64,000 bases of DNA from Apium graveolens. Lineage: Eukaryota; Streptophyta; Magnoliopsida; Apiales; Apiaceae. Every line of letters starts with the position of its first letter. Position 1 is the stretch's first letter. A program made the position numbers and the translations under genes. Where the stretch lies: positions 44,119,794-44,183,793 of the forward strand of contig NC_133647.1 of the NCBI RefSeq assembly GCF_009905375.1. Direction: 5' to 3'. A model generated the notes under the pieces. It had not been told where the DNA came from. It saw nothing but the letters and a program-made list of their open reading frames with translations, and made no database searches. Positions 34,687-46,537 of this stretch are shown in pieces.

Positions 34687-34691
34687 TTGCA
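34687..34691. other. Target duplication of solo LTR, right
   Basis: ATTCC, matching 29954-29958. Confidence 0.88.
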
Positions 34692-35867
34692 AACGGGATG
34701 GGTGTGCTGATGGATGTAAGCCTTACTGCGGGCTGTCGTACTATCGGAGTGTACCTCTGGCATCTGTCACCTTTTTTTATATAATCCTTTGCATCGGCTA
34801 ACATCATTGGCCACTAGAACCCTAATCGAGTTATCTTGTGACCGAGGGCCCTGCCCCCAAGTGCTATCCACAAATCCTCTCATGGGCTTCCCTAAGTGCC
34901 TCCTTTGCTTTAAGAGGTCTCAATCACTTCAAGTATGGAATAACAAAGGACCTTTTATACAGAACGCCTTCAATCAATGAATATCTCAATGCTCTTACCG
35001 ACAACTTGCGTGCCTTTTGGGCATCATCGGGGAGCCATCCAATCTCAAGATGGGTTTTGATCGGATCTATCCAACAATTTGCCACATGAATTGGTGCTAT
35101 CAAATTTATGACATGTATAGTAGGTGTCTTTAGGACCTGGAAATAGATACTTCTCGGGTAGTTCTTGATTTCAGACAAGAAAAACTTGGATAGGGCATCG
35201 GCCGTAGTGTTCTCCCATCTCGGAACATGTTCAGCGTACCATTTTTCAAATTGAGTTAGTATTCCCTTCAAGACTCTTAGGTACTTAGCCATTGTATCAT
35301 CCTTGGCCTCAAACTCTCCATTAACTTGAGCAACTAAAATTCTTGAATCTCTACAAATTTTAAGATTTTTGGCCATCACGGCTCTAGCCGGCTATCCAAG
35401 CTTCATATTCTTCTTCGTTGTTCGTAGATGGGAAGTCAAACTTCATACTCAATCATGAACACTTTGGGGTTTTGAAAGACTAGGCCTGCACCACTAGATT
35501 TTGTTATGGACGCTCTGTCAAAATGGATAACCCGATACTCTTTCATAGTCGCACCTTCATCCTTTTTTTTTCTCTCCTCCTTTTGGGTTTACTATCTCTT
35601 GCCCCCGACTTCTTGGTTACTAATGGTGCATTCGACCACGAATTCTACTAAGGCCAGAGCGTTGATGGTTGTTCGAGGCTTGTATTTGATGTCAAATTCT
35701 CCCAACTCAATCGCCCACTTGATAATCCTTCCACTTTCTTTCGGGCTACGAAGAATGTTCCTTAAAGGTTGGTCCGTCAGGACTTCAATCTTATGAGCCT
35801 GGAAGTATGGTCTCAACTTCCTCGAGGTTGTGATCAGGGCAAGCGCAAACTTCTCGATAGTGAAATA
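34692..35867 (-). pseudogene. pol: Element E RNase H, second RNase H and integrase zinc region
   Basis: From 35867 the frame starts inside the RT-linked RNase H (YFTIEKFALALITTSRKLRP, then EVLTDQPLRNIL). A second, archaeal-type RNase H follows at about 35560-35150 (SSGAGLVFQNP near its start, DSRILVAQVNGEFEAKD, WENTTADALSK). Next comes a linker and the integrase zinc region ending CQRYTPIVRQPA near 34740, then STPIPFAMWGI just before the solo LTR. The double RNase H marks the Tat lineage. Several stops lie between segments. The RT is cut off at 35867 by element F. Confidence 0.82.
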
Positions 35868-36655
35868 TGTAACATCCCCAAATCCGGGGTCTGGATTGAG
35901 TGTCACCAAATAACTTCAAACAATATAAACCTGTATATTAAAATAAATATACAGATAACCCCTCAATTCTGGATCGTATACATGTTATGGTATGAAATAA
36001 GAATCTAACCTTCTAAAATTTATAACAACTAAATAAAATTTTATTACATCTTTACAAACTTCCTCGTCTTATTTACTCTTACATCTCCAACTTCTTGCAA
36101 CTGGGATCTCTACAATCTTGTTGTCTATTAAGAGCTATTCATTTTTATCCTCATTTGATACAGAAATAAATAAGAATTTACAAAGCAAGAGTGAGCCAAA
36201 AATTCCCAGCAAGTATCATAATCGGTTTCCAGGTTTCAATTTTAGAAGAAATTCCCGAACTCAATCTTTAAATAATTTTATAAACATCTTTATTTATTTG
36301 AAGTAGTTGAGCGAATAAAACATTAGCCTTTATTGGCCCTCAATCATAAATCAAAAGCAATGAGCAATTCACCGATTCATTTCTTGAATCAAGTCTTTGT
36401 CCGATTTTGTAATCATAAAACTTTTCCAGAAGAAATGCCGTTAATGGCGATCAATAGTAAATTAGACTGGACACTAAAACCAACGTTCACACCATACCCT
36501 ACTGAGCAGTTAGGATATAGTGTAGATCTATACCTACCTGCATAGATCCATTCTGGTACCAAGGCACTATGGCCCAATAAACAAAGGTCCGGCTATCACT
36601 AGCTCTGGCTCATTCTGGCCTCATAAACAAAGGACCCAACCATCTCTAACCCTTA
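35868..36655 (-). repeat. Element F 3' LTR, outer part
   Basis: Begins TGTAACATCCCCAAATCC and runs up to and including CCTTA (36651-36655), the target of element C. The rest is at 49915-52265, giving an LTR of about 3.13 kb. No coding region. Confidence 0.75.
36651..36655. other. Target duplication of element C, left
   Basis: CCTTA, repeated at 49915-49919. Confidence 0.85.
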
Positions 36656-37035
36656 TGTTAGTCCCTAACAATGCAACAAGAATTATAGAAGGGGGGTTGA
36701 ATGGAATTCTTGAAACTTTTTCTTGCTTTAAAAGTGTTCTAACTTAAAATATATATCTGTGTGAATTGATTTGCAAAGTGCGGAATAATAACTTGGAATT
36801 AATCAAAACACAAGTAATTAAAAACACGAGTCTTTAAAAACTTTCTTGTGGATTTGAATGTATCCACCAGAGATATATAATATATCAAGAGAACTCTGTG
36901 TAGTAAGATTTGCTCACAACTGCTTACAAATTTGAACATTTAAGTTTGCAGAGAAATGCTAAGAATACAGCTTACAAATGTTTCTCTGAGAAATTCTTGC
37001 TTAGTGTTCTTGTTGTTCTATTTGCTACTTCTTGG

Positions 37036-37043
37036 TTTATATA
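37036..37043 (-). promoter_or_regulatory. TATA box in C 3' LTR
   Basis: TATATAAA on the minus strand, present also at 49265-49272. Confidence 0.5.
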
Positions 37044-37219
37044 TCACCAAGATTACAAAGTAATAAGACAAGATAATAAAACAAAACCTTTCAAGTCTAA
37101 TACTATGCTACTTCATTACTTTATTCCAGCATCTTTGAATATCTTCATAATAGCATGGAAATGGCAATGCTTCTTTGTTCTCTAAAACCCAGTTGAATAG
37201 GCTTCCACATTCCATTTGC

Positions 37220-37612
37220 ATACACTCGACGCATGTGACTGTGTTGTCACTGTCAACAGATGTTTGAATTCTTTATCCGTCGGGTTCATGATCATCCGTC
37301 AGGTTGCCTTGTTGATCATCCGTTGAGTGGCATTGTTGTTTATCCGTCGGGTAGCTATCTGGAACTTGACTTAATTTCATTTATGCAGAATTACAAGACA
37401 TCATCTATGTACAATTAATCAACCTATTCTGCATATCTAGTTAAAGTCAACATGACTTGAGTACTAATACAGAATCTAAATAATGTGTATGCATAAATGT
37501 GCTACAGACTTATTGTTACACAAGCTACTCACTCGATGGATAATAAATCATCATCCGTCGGGACTATATTGAGTCATCCGTCGGGACTATAATCCTTATC
37601 CGTCGAGTGCTA
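37220..37612. repeat. CCG-N-CGG motif cluster in C 3' LTR
   Basis: Copies of ATCCGTCGG/GAGT or its complement ACTCGA(C/T)GGAT near 37227 (variant), 37275, 37294, 37317, 37341, 37531, 37553, 37576 and 37599. The core CCGTCGG is a palindrome around one base. Confidence 0.85.
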
Positions 37613-37674
37613 CATTTTTCACTAAGTAAAATCTACCAAGGTGTTTTGTTAATGAAATCATCAAGTCCACAACA

Positions 37675-37690
37675 ATCTCCCCCAATTTAT
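37675..37690 (-). other. Polypurine tract of element C
   Basis: The minus strand reads AAATTGGGGGAGAT just before the LTR start TGTTGTGG. Confidence 0.82.
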
Positions 37691-40659
37691 GTCTACTCAA
37701 ATTGTAGCCATAAATTAAGAGGAACTTGATGATAACAAAACACCCTAAAAGTACAACTTTGAAAGTAAGTAGATAAAACTGTAAAGTGCTTCAATTAACA
37801 AAAATGTACTAAGATTTGCTCACAGTCATTTTCAAGGTGCTCTTCTAGCCTGAATAGATTAATCTATTTCCTTGAAGATCTGGATCTCTTTCCAAGCTTT
37901 CTGTTGTTTTCTTCTATCTGATTTTGGAGTTGTCTGTGGAATTCCAGTTCATCAGATTCTGAGAGATTTAGCTTTTCTTGCATTTCCACAAGAGTCTCAT
38001 TGCTAGGGATGCTCAATTGGTCTTCTAATCTGAAAAATCTTCTCACTCCTTTGTCATCCATGAACTCCATCAACCAGTAGGGCCTTAGATGCACTCTTCT
38101 CCCTGTTTAAGGAATAATTAGAGTCTTTGGGAGTGCATCTTTAGCTCTAATACTCCTCAGTTCTTCTATCTTCTTTAGAACCAGTCTTCTTGCAGTTACA
38201 TTGAATCCAAAGTTCTTCTTGAATGATGAATAAACCTTTATCAGTATAACTTGGCTTTCTTGAAGGATCCTGTGAAGTGGCCATTAAATCTCCTTTCCTC
38301 CCTTGTACTTGAAAACTAACATTTCAGGTAGATTCCTGTAGGCATCAATCCCTCTCACTTCTTCTAGTTCATCTAGATAGAGATTTAGATCAGAGAATTC
38401 CTTGATGTCACACAAGTACATGTAATCTCCCTTGTTGACTTTGGATTGTGCTTTAGTTAGAGATTTGGATTTGAGAGGTGACAACTTCACTTTCTTGACT
38501 GCTCTTGACTTTGTTCTTTTTGGCTTGCTAGGACTGGCAAATTGAAGTCAGGAATTGGTAGACTCTCCCAGTCTATTGGTTCATCCTTAGGCACGCTAGG
38601 TTCACCATGAATGTTCCTGTAAAAATCCACCACTTTAATGTCTTCAAATACCACAGAGGGTTTTGATGCTTGAGTTGTAGTTGGAGTGGATTCCTTGGAA
38701 AACTGATCCTCCAATTCCTTATCAACAAAGTCCAATTTCCTTTTGGTTCTTTTGGCCAATTCCTTGTATCTTTGAGGTTTCTTTTGTTGTGGTTCAACTT
38801 GCTTCTTTGGATCTTGAGATTCATGGATTTCAGATGGCTGAGCAGGAATTTGTTGTGTTGGTTTCACAGCTTGTAGCCTGGCCAAGATAGCAGCTTGCTC
38901 TTTCTTTTATTTAGCCTTTTTAGCATCTAGAGCAGCTTGCTTCTTTTCTTGCTTCAATCTTACCTTTTCTTCTCTTTTTGCTTGAGCAAATTGAGGATGT
39001 CCAGCCACCACACAAATTTCTTTCCCATTCCTGAAAACTTTAGCATTCTCCTTTTTAAGGCTGAATCAGCTGGATCCTTGTAGAAGGCAATTGACCTTGA
39101 CAACGGTTTCTTCTCATCAGGCTTAGGTGTCTCATACACTGTATCCAAAGGGTTCTTTAATGATGATTTTGGATAGTTCACCCTTGGCTTCAGAATTATT
39201 TCAGCCTTTGGAAATTTGATGCAGGATGGCTGTCCCCTTTCCAGATAGTTCATGCTCATTTCATTCACAGAGATTTTCCTGACTTGAGAGTGATGAATGG
39301 CTGACTTTTCCGGCTTCTTTACTATCCCAAACTTTTTTTGAATGTCCTCATCAATTTTCTCCCAGTTGATTGGACTCAACTGTTTCTTTTCAGCTGCTCT
39401 TATATTGGCTGTTACTTCATTTATCAGATCAATGATGTCTGTAACTGGTGGCTAGGTGAAAGCAATTGTAGGCACAATTACTTTACTGATTTGAATGTTA
39501 AGTTGTTTCTCCCCCTCACTTGGTCCTTTCTCCCCCTTTTTGTTATCATCAAGTTGAGTAGAGGAGGGGGTTTGTGCAGCCACCAGTTCCTGAAGCAAGT
39601 CTGTCTATTGAGCTTGATGCAGATGAATTGCTGTAAGAGATGCTTCCATAGCTATCATCCTTGTATCCAAGGCATCTATCTTTGGGGCAAGATCAGAATT
39701 TTTCCTGAGCTGTCTCTTAATATCAAGCATTGTAGCTTCTGGAAGCTTAGAGTCCATTTTGTCAAAAATAGCCTTCTTCATCTCATCAATATCTCCTTTG
39801 ATGGTGTTGACATCTCTAGCATGTTGGAAGCCTTAAATTTGTTGTAGTTGTAGAGAAGCAAGATGTGCTTGAAGGAGCTTCTTGGTGTTGGCATCTGTGG
39901 TGGTTTGAAGAGCAGAATTTGTCTGATTTATGAGTTGAATCGAGGTTGTCTTGAAGTAGTGTTCATCACAATGCTTTGAAAATGCCCATGATGGCATGCC
40001 TGATCTTGAGCTAGAACCTACTTCTCCCTCATATCCAATGGCTCTTCTTCACTATCTCCACCTTCATCTCCAAAGAAATCTGTTGAACCACCAGTCTCAT
40101 AATCAACATCACCAGCTGTAGAGGGCAAAGCTGTGATGGCATCCTTAGCCCTTAGCATTAATTGTGTGGTGTGCATCAAGTTGAGCATCCTTTCTGCATT
40201 GTCATTGCCCTGTTCAGCTAGAAGTTGATAAGCTGGAACAGGGTGAGTAAATGTCTCAGCATCAAGGAAGGTGGAATCTATAACAGCTTGAGGTTGCCGA
40301 GATAGTCCCTCCCTGTCTGCATCCTGGACATCCATTAACTCACTTACAATGACATCCATCCTTATAGCTCATGTACTTGTATTTCTCTCGTGTTCTCTCT
40401 TTTGTTGCATCAAGGTCTCACCTTGGCTCCCCACCCTCACACCCTCACCTTCACCATCTAAGGTGGGACTCCTCTCACTCTCTTTTACCAATCCTGAAGA
40501 ACTGGATTGCTTATTTTCACTCTTTTCCTCTCCTTTTTCCTGGGAGCAACCCAGACTCTCACTCATAACACTTTCTTCCCTCAATCCTAAGAGTGACTGT
40601 ACTACCACTAAGTCTTCCGCACTTGAGATAATTGATGAAATTTTAAGTTGTGCAGAGAC

Positions 40660-40780
40660 ACTCGACAGATAAGGGATATCCATCGGGTTAGCAGTTTGAC
40701 TATCCGACGGATAACTGCTATTAAGCTTATCCGTCGGCATACAATTACTACTCGACGGATGAGCAATATCCATCGAAAGA
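40660..40780. repeat. CCG-N-CGG motif cluster in C 3' ORF
   Basis: Six copies or near-copies: ACTCGACAGATAA, ATCCATCGGGT, ATCCGACGGATAA, ATCCGTCGGCA, ACTCGACGGATGA and ATCCATCGAA. They lie in the reading frame of the 3' ORF and encode Pro-Ser/Pro-Thr-type residues. Confidence 0.8.
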
Positions 40781-40820
40781 GTAGAAATGAGTGAACTTGG
40801 AATTGAAACTATTGTGGACT

Positions 40821-41090
40821 CTGTGCAGATTGATGAGATTTTGGGCAAAGATGTTTCAACAGTTCCTGAAAGAATTGGCAAGTGAGCCAACAAATCATCT
40901 AAAAGATGATGCTCACTTGCATTAGATTTTGGACTCTGTGCAGATTGATGAGACTCTGTGCAGATTGATGAGATTTTGGGCACAGATGTTTCAACAGTTC
41001 CTGAAAGAATTGGGAAGTGAGCCAACAAATCATCTAAAAGATGATGCTCACTTGCATTAGATTTTGGCTTCCCCGACAGAGTTAAAGAAG
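40821..41090 (-). repeat. 135-bp in-frame tandem duplication in C 3' ORF
   Basis: The block from CTGTGCAGATTGATGAG at 40821 recurs at 40956, an offset of 135 bases. In protein the unit of 45 residues contains NASEHHLLDDLLAH and SICTES, with a few substitutions between copies. Confidence 0.88.
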
Positions 41091-42562
41091 GGGAATCAGG
41101 AATTGATGTGTTGATCATATCTACATCCAGAGAGTTTGTGGGAGAATTTGGTGTGTGAGGTGCTTCTATAACTAAAGATTTTGGTTGTGACTCCACATTT
41201 ATTGGAGCCACATCAAACTGAATTTGAGAAGGTGCAGTGATTGTGTCTTTAGCACCAGTTTGCATAGTGTTTGAACCATGTACATCCCCAAAGGTTTTTG
41301 ATTTCTTCTTTCTGACATAAGTTTAGGGTGAGCTAGTGTCCCTTACCCTTTTGGCATGTGCTCTTGGATGAGAGCTTTGTTCAATGGTCACATCCTTTTG
41401 GGAGGATGCAACTAGTAATGAGCTTATTTCCTTATTAAGCACTGTAGTCTGTTGGGAAACTGTAGTGTGGCTAGGCTGGGAAATACTCACCTTTCCAACC
41501 TTATCCTTAGGGTTTCTTTTATGTTCACCCTGTCCCTCACCTACCTTACCCACCTTCACACTCCCCTCTTTGGGTTTGGTGGATTTTACAACTGGCATCT
41601 TTTGAGAGATACCAAGAGGGGGCTTTCTTTGATTTCGATTTTGAAATTTTTGATGGTTTAGTAGCTTGGGTAGGCAACTGTTGGGTCATTGACACAGTTT
41701 CCATAGCTACACTAGAATTCAAAGAAATCTGTGAGGTTGGAAGAGTAGGGACAGATGAACTTACCTCACTTACCTGAGGTGCTTCCATTACTGGGAAATA
41801 GAAGAGTGGCACCTCCTTGTGATGGTTTGCCCTATTTAAATCTGCAATAATTCTTCTCTCTTGAACCCAACAATCTAATTTGTTGTTTGGGTTTTCAAGC
41901 ATAATTTCCTCAGAGAGGTGGTTAGCTAGCATCATGAAAAATCTAGCAGAGTAAACATTTTTACCCCTCTTGTTTAACTCCCCTAATTTAAACCCCAACT
42001 CAAATAAAACAAGATCACTAAAATTAAAGAACTTATCTGTAACTAGCATGTAAAGCATGTTAAGCATAGAAATATTGACAGAATCAAAATTACTGATTTT
42101 ACCAGAAAAGACCTTGGTAACTACATCACACATGAAACTCCATTTTTTCCTAAGACCCAACCTCCTAATATCACTTAACTTAGAAGTAGAGAGTGCATAG
42201 TTCATGGAATTAAGCATATTAATAATATCAGTATCTGTGTGTGGTGAGGTCACAGTATTATCAGGAATTTTGAAACATGCTTTAATAACATCACTATTGA
42301 TACATAATTCCTTACCCTTAATAGTGAGTGTGATGGTCTTATCAGTAGAGTTGTATGTAGCAGTCGTCCACATCTCTTCAACAACCTCACAGAAGATGGT
42401 GGGTGATTCTAGCATTGCATAGCTGAGTTTGCAGTTCTTCACAAAATCCATCATTTTGTGGTAGTCACTTAAATGTTGAATCCCCTTGTTTACTAGAGCC
42501 GTGAAGTTGTTTTTCTCATAGATGTATCCAGTTTGTGACATGATCTTGACTACTTGTGCCAT

Positions 42563-43086
42563 TGTTAGAGCGTGGAAATTGCAGAGATAGAGATGGTAGT
42601 TGCTTTAGAGAAAGAGGGAATTTAGAGCAGATGATTTGAGAATGATAAAAGAAAAGCAATGAAAATATATTATGCTTTTATACTGTCTGAAAAATAACTG
42701 TAAAAAATAATAAAGTAAAATAAAGTAACCAATAAGAATTGCCCAAAATAGCCGTTTAAAAAATAAACTGTAAAAATTCCACTAATTATCCGTCGTGTTA
42801 TGCTTACAAACTATAAGTATACTCGATGGATAATGTTCAGGAAATTAACGGCTAGGATTCAGACAATTCGATGGATGAGGATAAGCTGTTATCCGTCGAG
42901 TCATAAAATATTCCAGAAGAGTAATTGATTTTTATTAACAAATAGTATTCCGACGGATGATCAAACTCGATGGATAAAGATCATCCATCGAGATGTAAAT
43001 TTTGACTTAGCCAAAATTACATCTGAGACTGAAAAATCAATTAAATTTCTGGCTGCAATTCAACTTGCAAATTATCTCATAAAGAT
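42563..43086 (-). other. Spacer between C pol and 3' ORF, with motif cluster
   Basis: Non-coding and AT-rich. Positions 42785-42995 hold seven copies of the C motif in both orientations (ATCCGTCGTGT, ACTCGATGGATAA, TTCGATGGATGA, ATCCGTCGAGT, TCCGACGGATGA, ACTCGATGGATAA, ATCCATCGAGA). It may be a leader or promoter for a 3' ORF message. Confidence 0.7.
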
Positions 43087-43761
43087 TCAAGAGTAATTTA
43101 GCATACCTAACTCACTTACCAACCTTGAAAAAGTGGATTCGTCCAGTGGCTTGGTAAATATATCTGCAAGCTGCTTTTCACTTGGAACAAAATGTAGTTC
43201 CACAGTACCATTCATCACATTTTCCCTTATGAAGTGGTACTTGATGTCTATTTGCTTTGTTCTTGAATGTTGCACTGGATTTTCAGTGATGGCAATTGCA
43301 CTTGTGTTATCACAGAAAATGAGAATTCTTTCCACTTGCAGACCATAGTCTAGCAATTGGTTTTTCATCCACAAAATCTGTACACAGCAACTACTAGCAA
43401 CAATATATTCAGCTTCAGCTGTAGAGGTAGAAACTGAATTTTGCTTTTTACTGAACCAGGACACAAGCTTGTTTCCTAGAAATTGACAGGTTCCTGTTGT
43501 ACTTTTTCTATCAATTCTACAACCTGCATAATCTGCATCTGAATAACCAGTTAGATCAAAACCAGAATCTCTAGGGTACTAAATGCCAAGTTTTGGTGTT
43601 CCCTTGAGATATCTGAAAATTCTCTTAATAGCTACTAAGTGAGATTCTCTAGCATCAGCTTGAAATCTAGCACACAAACATGTAACAAACATTATATCTG
43701 GCCTACTAGCTGTTAAGTATAAAAGTGAGCCAACCATGCCCCTATAACTTGAAATATCCAC
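43087..43761 (-). pseudogene. pol: Element C RNase H and RT tail
   Basis: Single frame with one TAG at 43579-43581. It holds the RT end (YRGMVGSLLYLTASRPDI), then the Copia RNase H with YSDADYAG, STSTAEAEY and FCDNTSAI, and the closing HFVPSEKQLADIFTKPL. It ends at 43087 with a TAA. All acidic residues expected for RNase H appear present. It is in a different frame from the preceding RT block. Confidence 0.85.
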
Positions 43762-43768
43762 ATACTTT

Positions 43769-45090
43769 TCAGTAATGTTTTAATTCAAGCTTAGTTGCAG
43801 TGGCCATGGGAGTTTTTGCAGATGTGCAATCCATTAGATCAAACTTCTTTAAAAGATCATAAATGTATTTAGTTTGACTAATGAATATTCCATCACTAAC
43901 TTGCTTAACTTGCAAACCAAGAAAGTAAGTTAGTTCTCCCATCATACTCATTTCATACTTACTTTGCATCAATTTGGCAAACTTTTTGCAAAGTTTTTCA
44001 TCTGTAGAGCCAAAAATAATGTCATCCACATAAATTTAAACAAGTATACTAGAGCCATTAACATTTCTAAAGAAAATAGTTTTGTCTACAGTACCTCTTG
44101 AAACTTTGACAAAGTGTCATATCAGGCTCTAGGTGCATGTTTCAGTCCGTAAAGTGCTTTCAAAAGATAGTAAACATATTCTGGAAAGTTTGGATCTTCA
44201 AAACCAGGAGGCTGACTGACATAGACTTCCTCCTCCAAGTCTCCATTTAGAAAGGCACTTTTGACATCCATTTGATAGACTTTGAAATTGGCATGGGCTG
44301 CAAAGGCTAAGAAGATTCTGATGGCTTCAAGTCTTACAACAAGAGCAAATGTTTCATCAAAATTTATTCCTTCTTGTTGACAATAGCCCTTAGCAACCAA
44401 TCTAGATTTGTTCCTGACTACTATGCCATTTTCATCCATCTTGTTTCTGAATACCCATTTGGTGTCTATTGGATTCTTTCCTTTAGGCTAGGGCACCAGC
44501 TTCCATACCTTATTCCTCTCAAATTGGTTTAGCTCCTCCTGCATAGCTAAAATCCAATCAGGATCCAACGAAGCTTCTTCTACCTTCTTTGGTTCTTCCT
44601 TGGAAAGAAAGCTGTTGTATAGACATTCTTCTTGAGTTGCTCTCCTTGTTTGAACTCTAGAAGAAACATCACCAATGATGAGCTCAAAGGGGTGATCCTT
44701 TGTCCATTTCCTTTGTTGAGGTAGATTATCTCTAGATGAAGAGGCCTCATTGTTGTCTTGATGTGTGATTGAGTTTTGATTGTTAGAAACTCCCCCTAAG
44801 TTAATGGATCTTTGATTTATAAAGGGAGAGACTTTCTGTAAGTGATCTATTATGACTTCCAACTTCTTTTGATGACCCGACGGATGGTGAATTTTGAGTA
44901 CCGACGGATGAGGCTGGTTGTCTCCCGACGGATAAAGCAGATTGTCTCCCGATGGATGAAGCATTTTGCAACTCAACAGATGTTGAATTTTGTGCTTCAT
45001 TGATAGTGGATTTTTATGCATTATCCTTTGATACTGTTTCTTGATCACTTTCATCATCACTGTCATCACTAACCATCTCCACATTGTCAA
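43769..45090 (-). pseudogene. pol: Element C reverse transcriptase (disabled)
   Basis: The frame from 45090 overlaps the integrase block with a one-base shift. It carries the linker with the HPSGDNQPHPS repeats encoded by the C motif, then the RT start (LDPDWILAMQEELNQF). After a TAG at 44488 come [20 protein letters not shown] and [15 protein letters not shown] then falls where Trp is usual (44120). After another shift, VDDIIFGS with the catalytic Asp pair is at about 44035, just after a TAA. Next is MMGELTYFLGLQV to 43769. At least three stops and two frame changes are present. Confidence 0.85.
44873..44985. repeat. CCG-N-CGG motif cluster in C pol
   Basis: CCCGACGGATGG, ACCGACGGATGA, CCCGACGGATAA, CCCGATGGATGA and ACTCAACAGATG, about 23-25 bases apart, on the plus strand. 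On the coding (minus) strand they read ATCCGTCGG and encode HPSG-type repeats between integrase and RT. Confidence 0.85.
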
Positions 45091-46417
45091 ATTTCAGGCT
45101 CTCATGGTAATCTCCATCTTGCAGTCCTTCAATCTTTTTATCATCAAACACAACATGTATTGATTCCACAATAATGTTGGTTCTTAGATTGTAGACTCTA
45201 TATGCTTTACCAACAGCATATCCAACAAAAATTCCTTCATCTTCTTTAGCATCAAACTTCCCATTCTGATTAGTTTGATTTCTCAAGATGTAGCATTTGC
45301 AGCCAAAGACATGAAGATAATATATAGTTGGCTTTTTGTTCTTGAACAATTGATAGGGAGTCATGCATTTTACTTGATTAACTAGAGAAATATTCTGAGT
45401 GTAACATGCAGTATTTACAGCTTCAACCCAGAAATATGTTGGTAACTTAGACTCTTCAAGCATTGTCCTTGCAACTTCAATAAGTGATCTGTTCTTCCTT
45501 TCTACCACTCCATTTTGTTGTGGAGTTCTTGCTGCTGAAAACTCATGCAGAATCCTATTTTCTTCACAAAATTCTCTCATGACAGAATTCTTGAACTCAG
45601 TTCTATTGTCACTCCTGATTCTTCTAACTTTGAAATTAGGATGATTATTGACTTGCCTTATGTGATTGATGATGATTTCACTAGCCTCATCTTTAGACTT
45701 TAGGAAATATGTCCAAGAGAACTTTGAGAAATCATCTACAATTACTAGGAAAAATCTTTTCCTTGAGATGGACAACACATTGACTGGTCCAAACAAATCC
45801 ATGTGTAGTAGTTGCAAAGGTTCTTTAATTGTTGAATCAAGCTTCTTTCTAAATGATGCTTTAATTTGCTTTCCTATCTGGAAAGCATCACACAGTCCAT
45901 CCTTAGAAAACTCCACTTGAGGAATGCCTCTAACCAGTTTTTTCTTTACTAGTTCATTCATGGTCTTGAAGTTTAGATGGGATAGCTTCTTGTGCCATAA
46001 CCAACTTTCATCCTGACTTGCTTTGCTGAGAAGACAAGTAACAGATTCTACATTTGATGAGTTAAATTCAGCTAGGTACACATTTCCTTTTCTCACACCA
46101 GTGAGAACAACTTTGTTGCTCCTCTTGTTAGTCACAACACAGGCTTCTGAGTTGAAGGTTACTGAATTGCCTTTATCACATAGTTGGCTGATACTCAGCA
46201 AATTGTGCTTAAGACCATCCACTAAGGCAACCTCTTCAATGATGACATTGTCTTTTGAAATCAAGCCATATCCCACAGTATAACCCTTGATGTCATCTCC
46301 AAAAGTAATACTTGGGCCAGCTCTCTCCTTGAACTCTGTGAGCAGGGTAGAATCACCAGTCATGTGTCTTGAACAACCACTATCCAAGTACCATAGATTC
46401 TTTCTGTTTCCCTGCAC
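45014..46417 (-). pseudogene. pol: Element C protease and integrase
   Basis: An open frame of 467 codons. The protease motif DSGCSRHMTG is at about 46384. The integrase zinc region follows (WHKKLSHLN...CDAF), in which the last Cys is Phe. The catalytic core has HMDLFGP, RSDNRTEF (Gly to Arg after Asn) and QQNGVVERKNR, so the DDE triad is intact. The C-terminal part (FVGYAVGKAYRVYN) is typical Copia. The frame ends at 45014 after an acidic stretch. The upstream part to 46538 has several stops. Confidence 0.88.
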
Positions 46418-46537
46418 ACATCAAAATCAAATCAAGTTGATTTTGGTACCCAAGTTTTCTTGGGTCCTGCCTTGTTAGCTTTCTTTTTCTGTTTCTTAGG
46501 CTTTATCTCATTTGACTTGGGGATATCAGATTCATCC

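Larger units (their letters stand above)
14126..35867 (-). mobile_element. Element E: old Tat-lineage Ty3/gypsy host element (discontinuous)
   Basis: Pieces at 14126-16089, 27067-29958 and 34692-35867 join across insertions with matching target duplications. On the minus strand they give RNase H, a second archaeal-type RNase H and integrase, the hallmark of the Tat lineage. Downstream of pol lies an ORF on the opposite strand, an arrangement known for Tat elements such as Grande. A GC-rich repeat shared by 14480-15110 and 27985-28160 ties the left piece to the right. RT, gag and the 5' LTR are not in the window; they should follow F and G on the right. Confidence 0.75.
36656..37674 (-). repeat. 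Element C 3' LTR
   Basis: Starts TGTTAGTCCC and ends AAGTCCACAACA on the plus strand. It differs from the other LTR by scattered substitutions (about 2-3% by eye) and lacks its terminal 11-base addition. It carries about eight copies of the ATCCGTCGG-type motif in 37220-37612 and a TATA box at 37036-37043. Confidence 0.9.
37864..42562 (-). pseudogene. Element C 3' ORF, very long, unknown function (disabled)
   Basis: It starts at the ATG at 42562 (MAQVVKIMSQTGYIYEK). The first 240 codons are globular (YAMLESPTIF, VVEEMWTTATY, FNFSDLVLFELG, ARFFMMLANHL) and recall a domain that I remember downstream of RNase H in other asterid Copia elements. After about 41550 the frame shifts and the protein becomes Ser/Thr/Pro/Lys-rich for about 1200 codons, in blocks at 41598-41323, 41265-40369, 40359-40018, 39379-38960, 38885-38284 and 38094-37864, ending with a coiled-coil-like tail. 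A 45-codon tandem repeat lies at 40821-41090. No signal peptide, membrane helix or catalytic motif is visible, so an envelope role is unsupported. Confidence 0.7.

Noticed and set aside
29335..35867. Endogenous pararetrovirus
   Set aside because: RT-RNase H is followed by integrase and bounded by LTR insertions; movement protein and coat motifs are absent.
37220..37612. Regularly repeated ATCCGTCGG words, at first glance like a CRISPR array
   Set aside because: Repeats are only 11-13 bases, in both orientations, with uneven spacing, and lie in an LTR of a plant retrotransposon.
39338..39847. 169-codon plus-strand ORF within C
   Set aside because: It is the complement of the C 3' ORF region and has no recognisable motif.
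37864..42562. Envelope-like protein in element C
   Set aside because: No signal peptide, membrane helix or cleavage motif can be seen in the readable frames.
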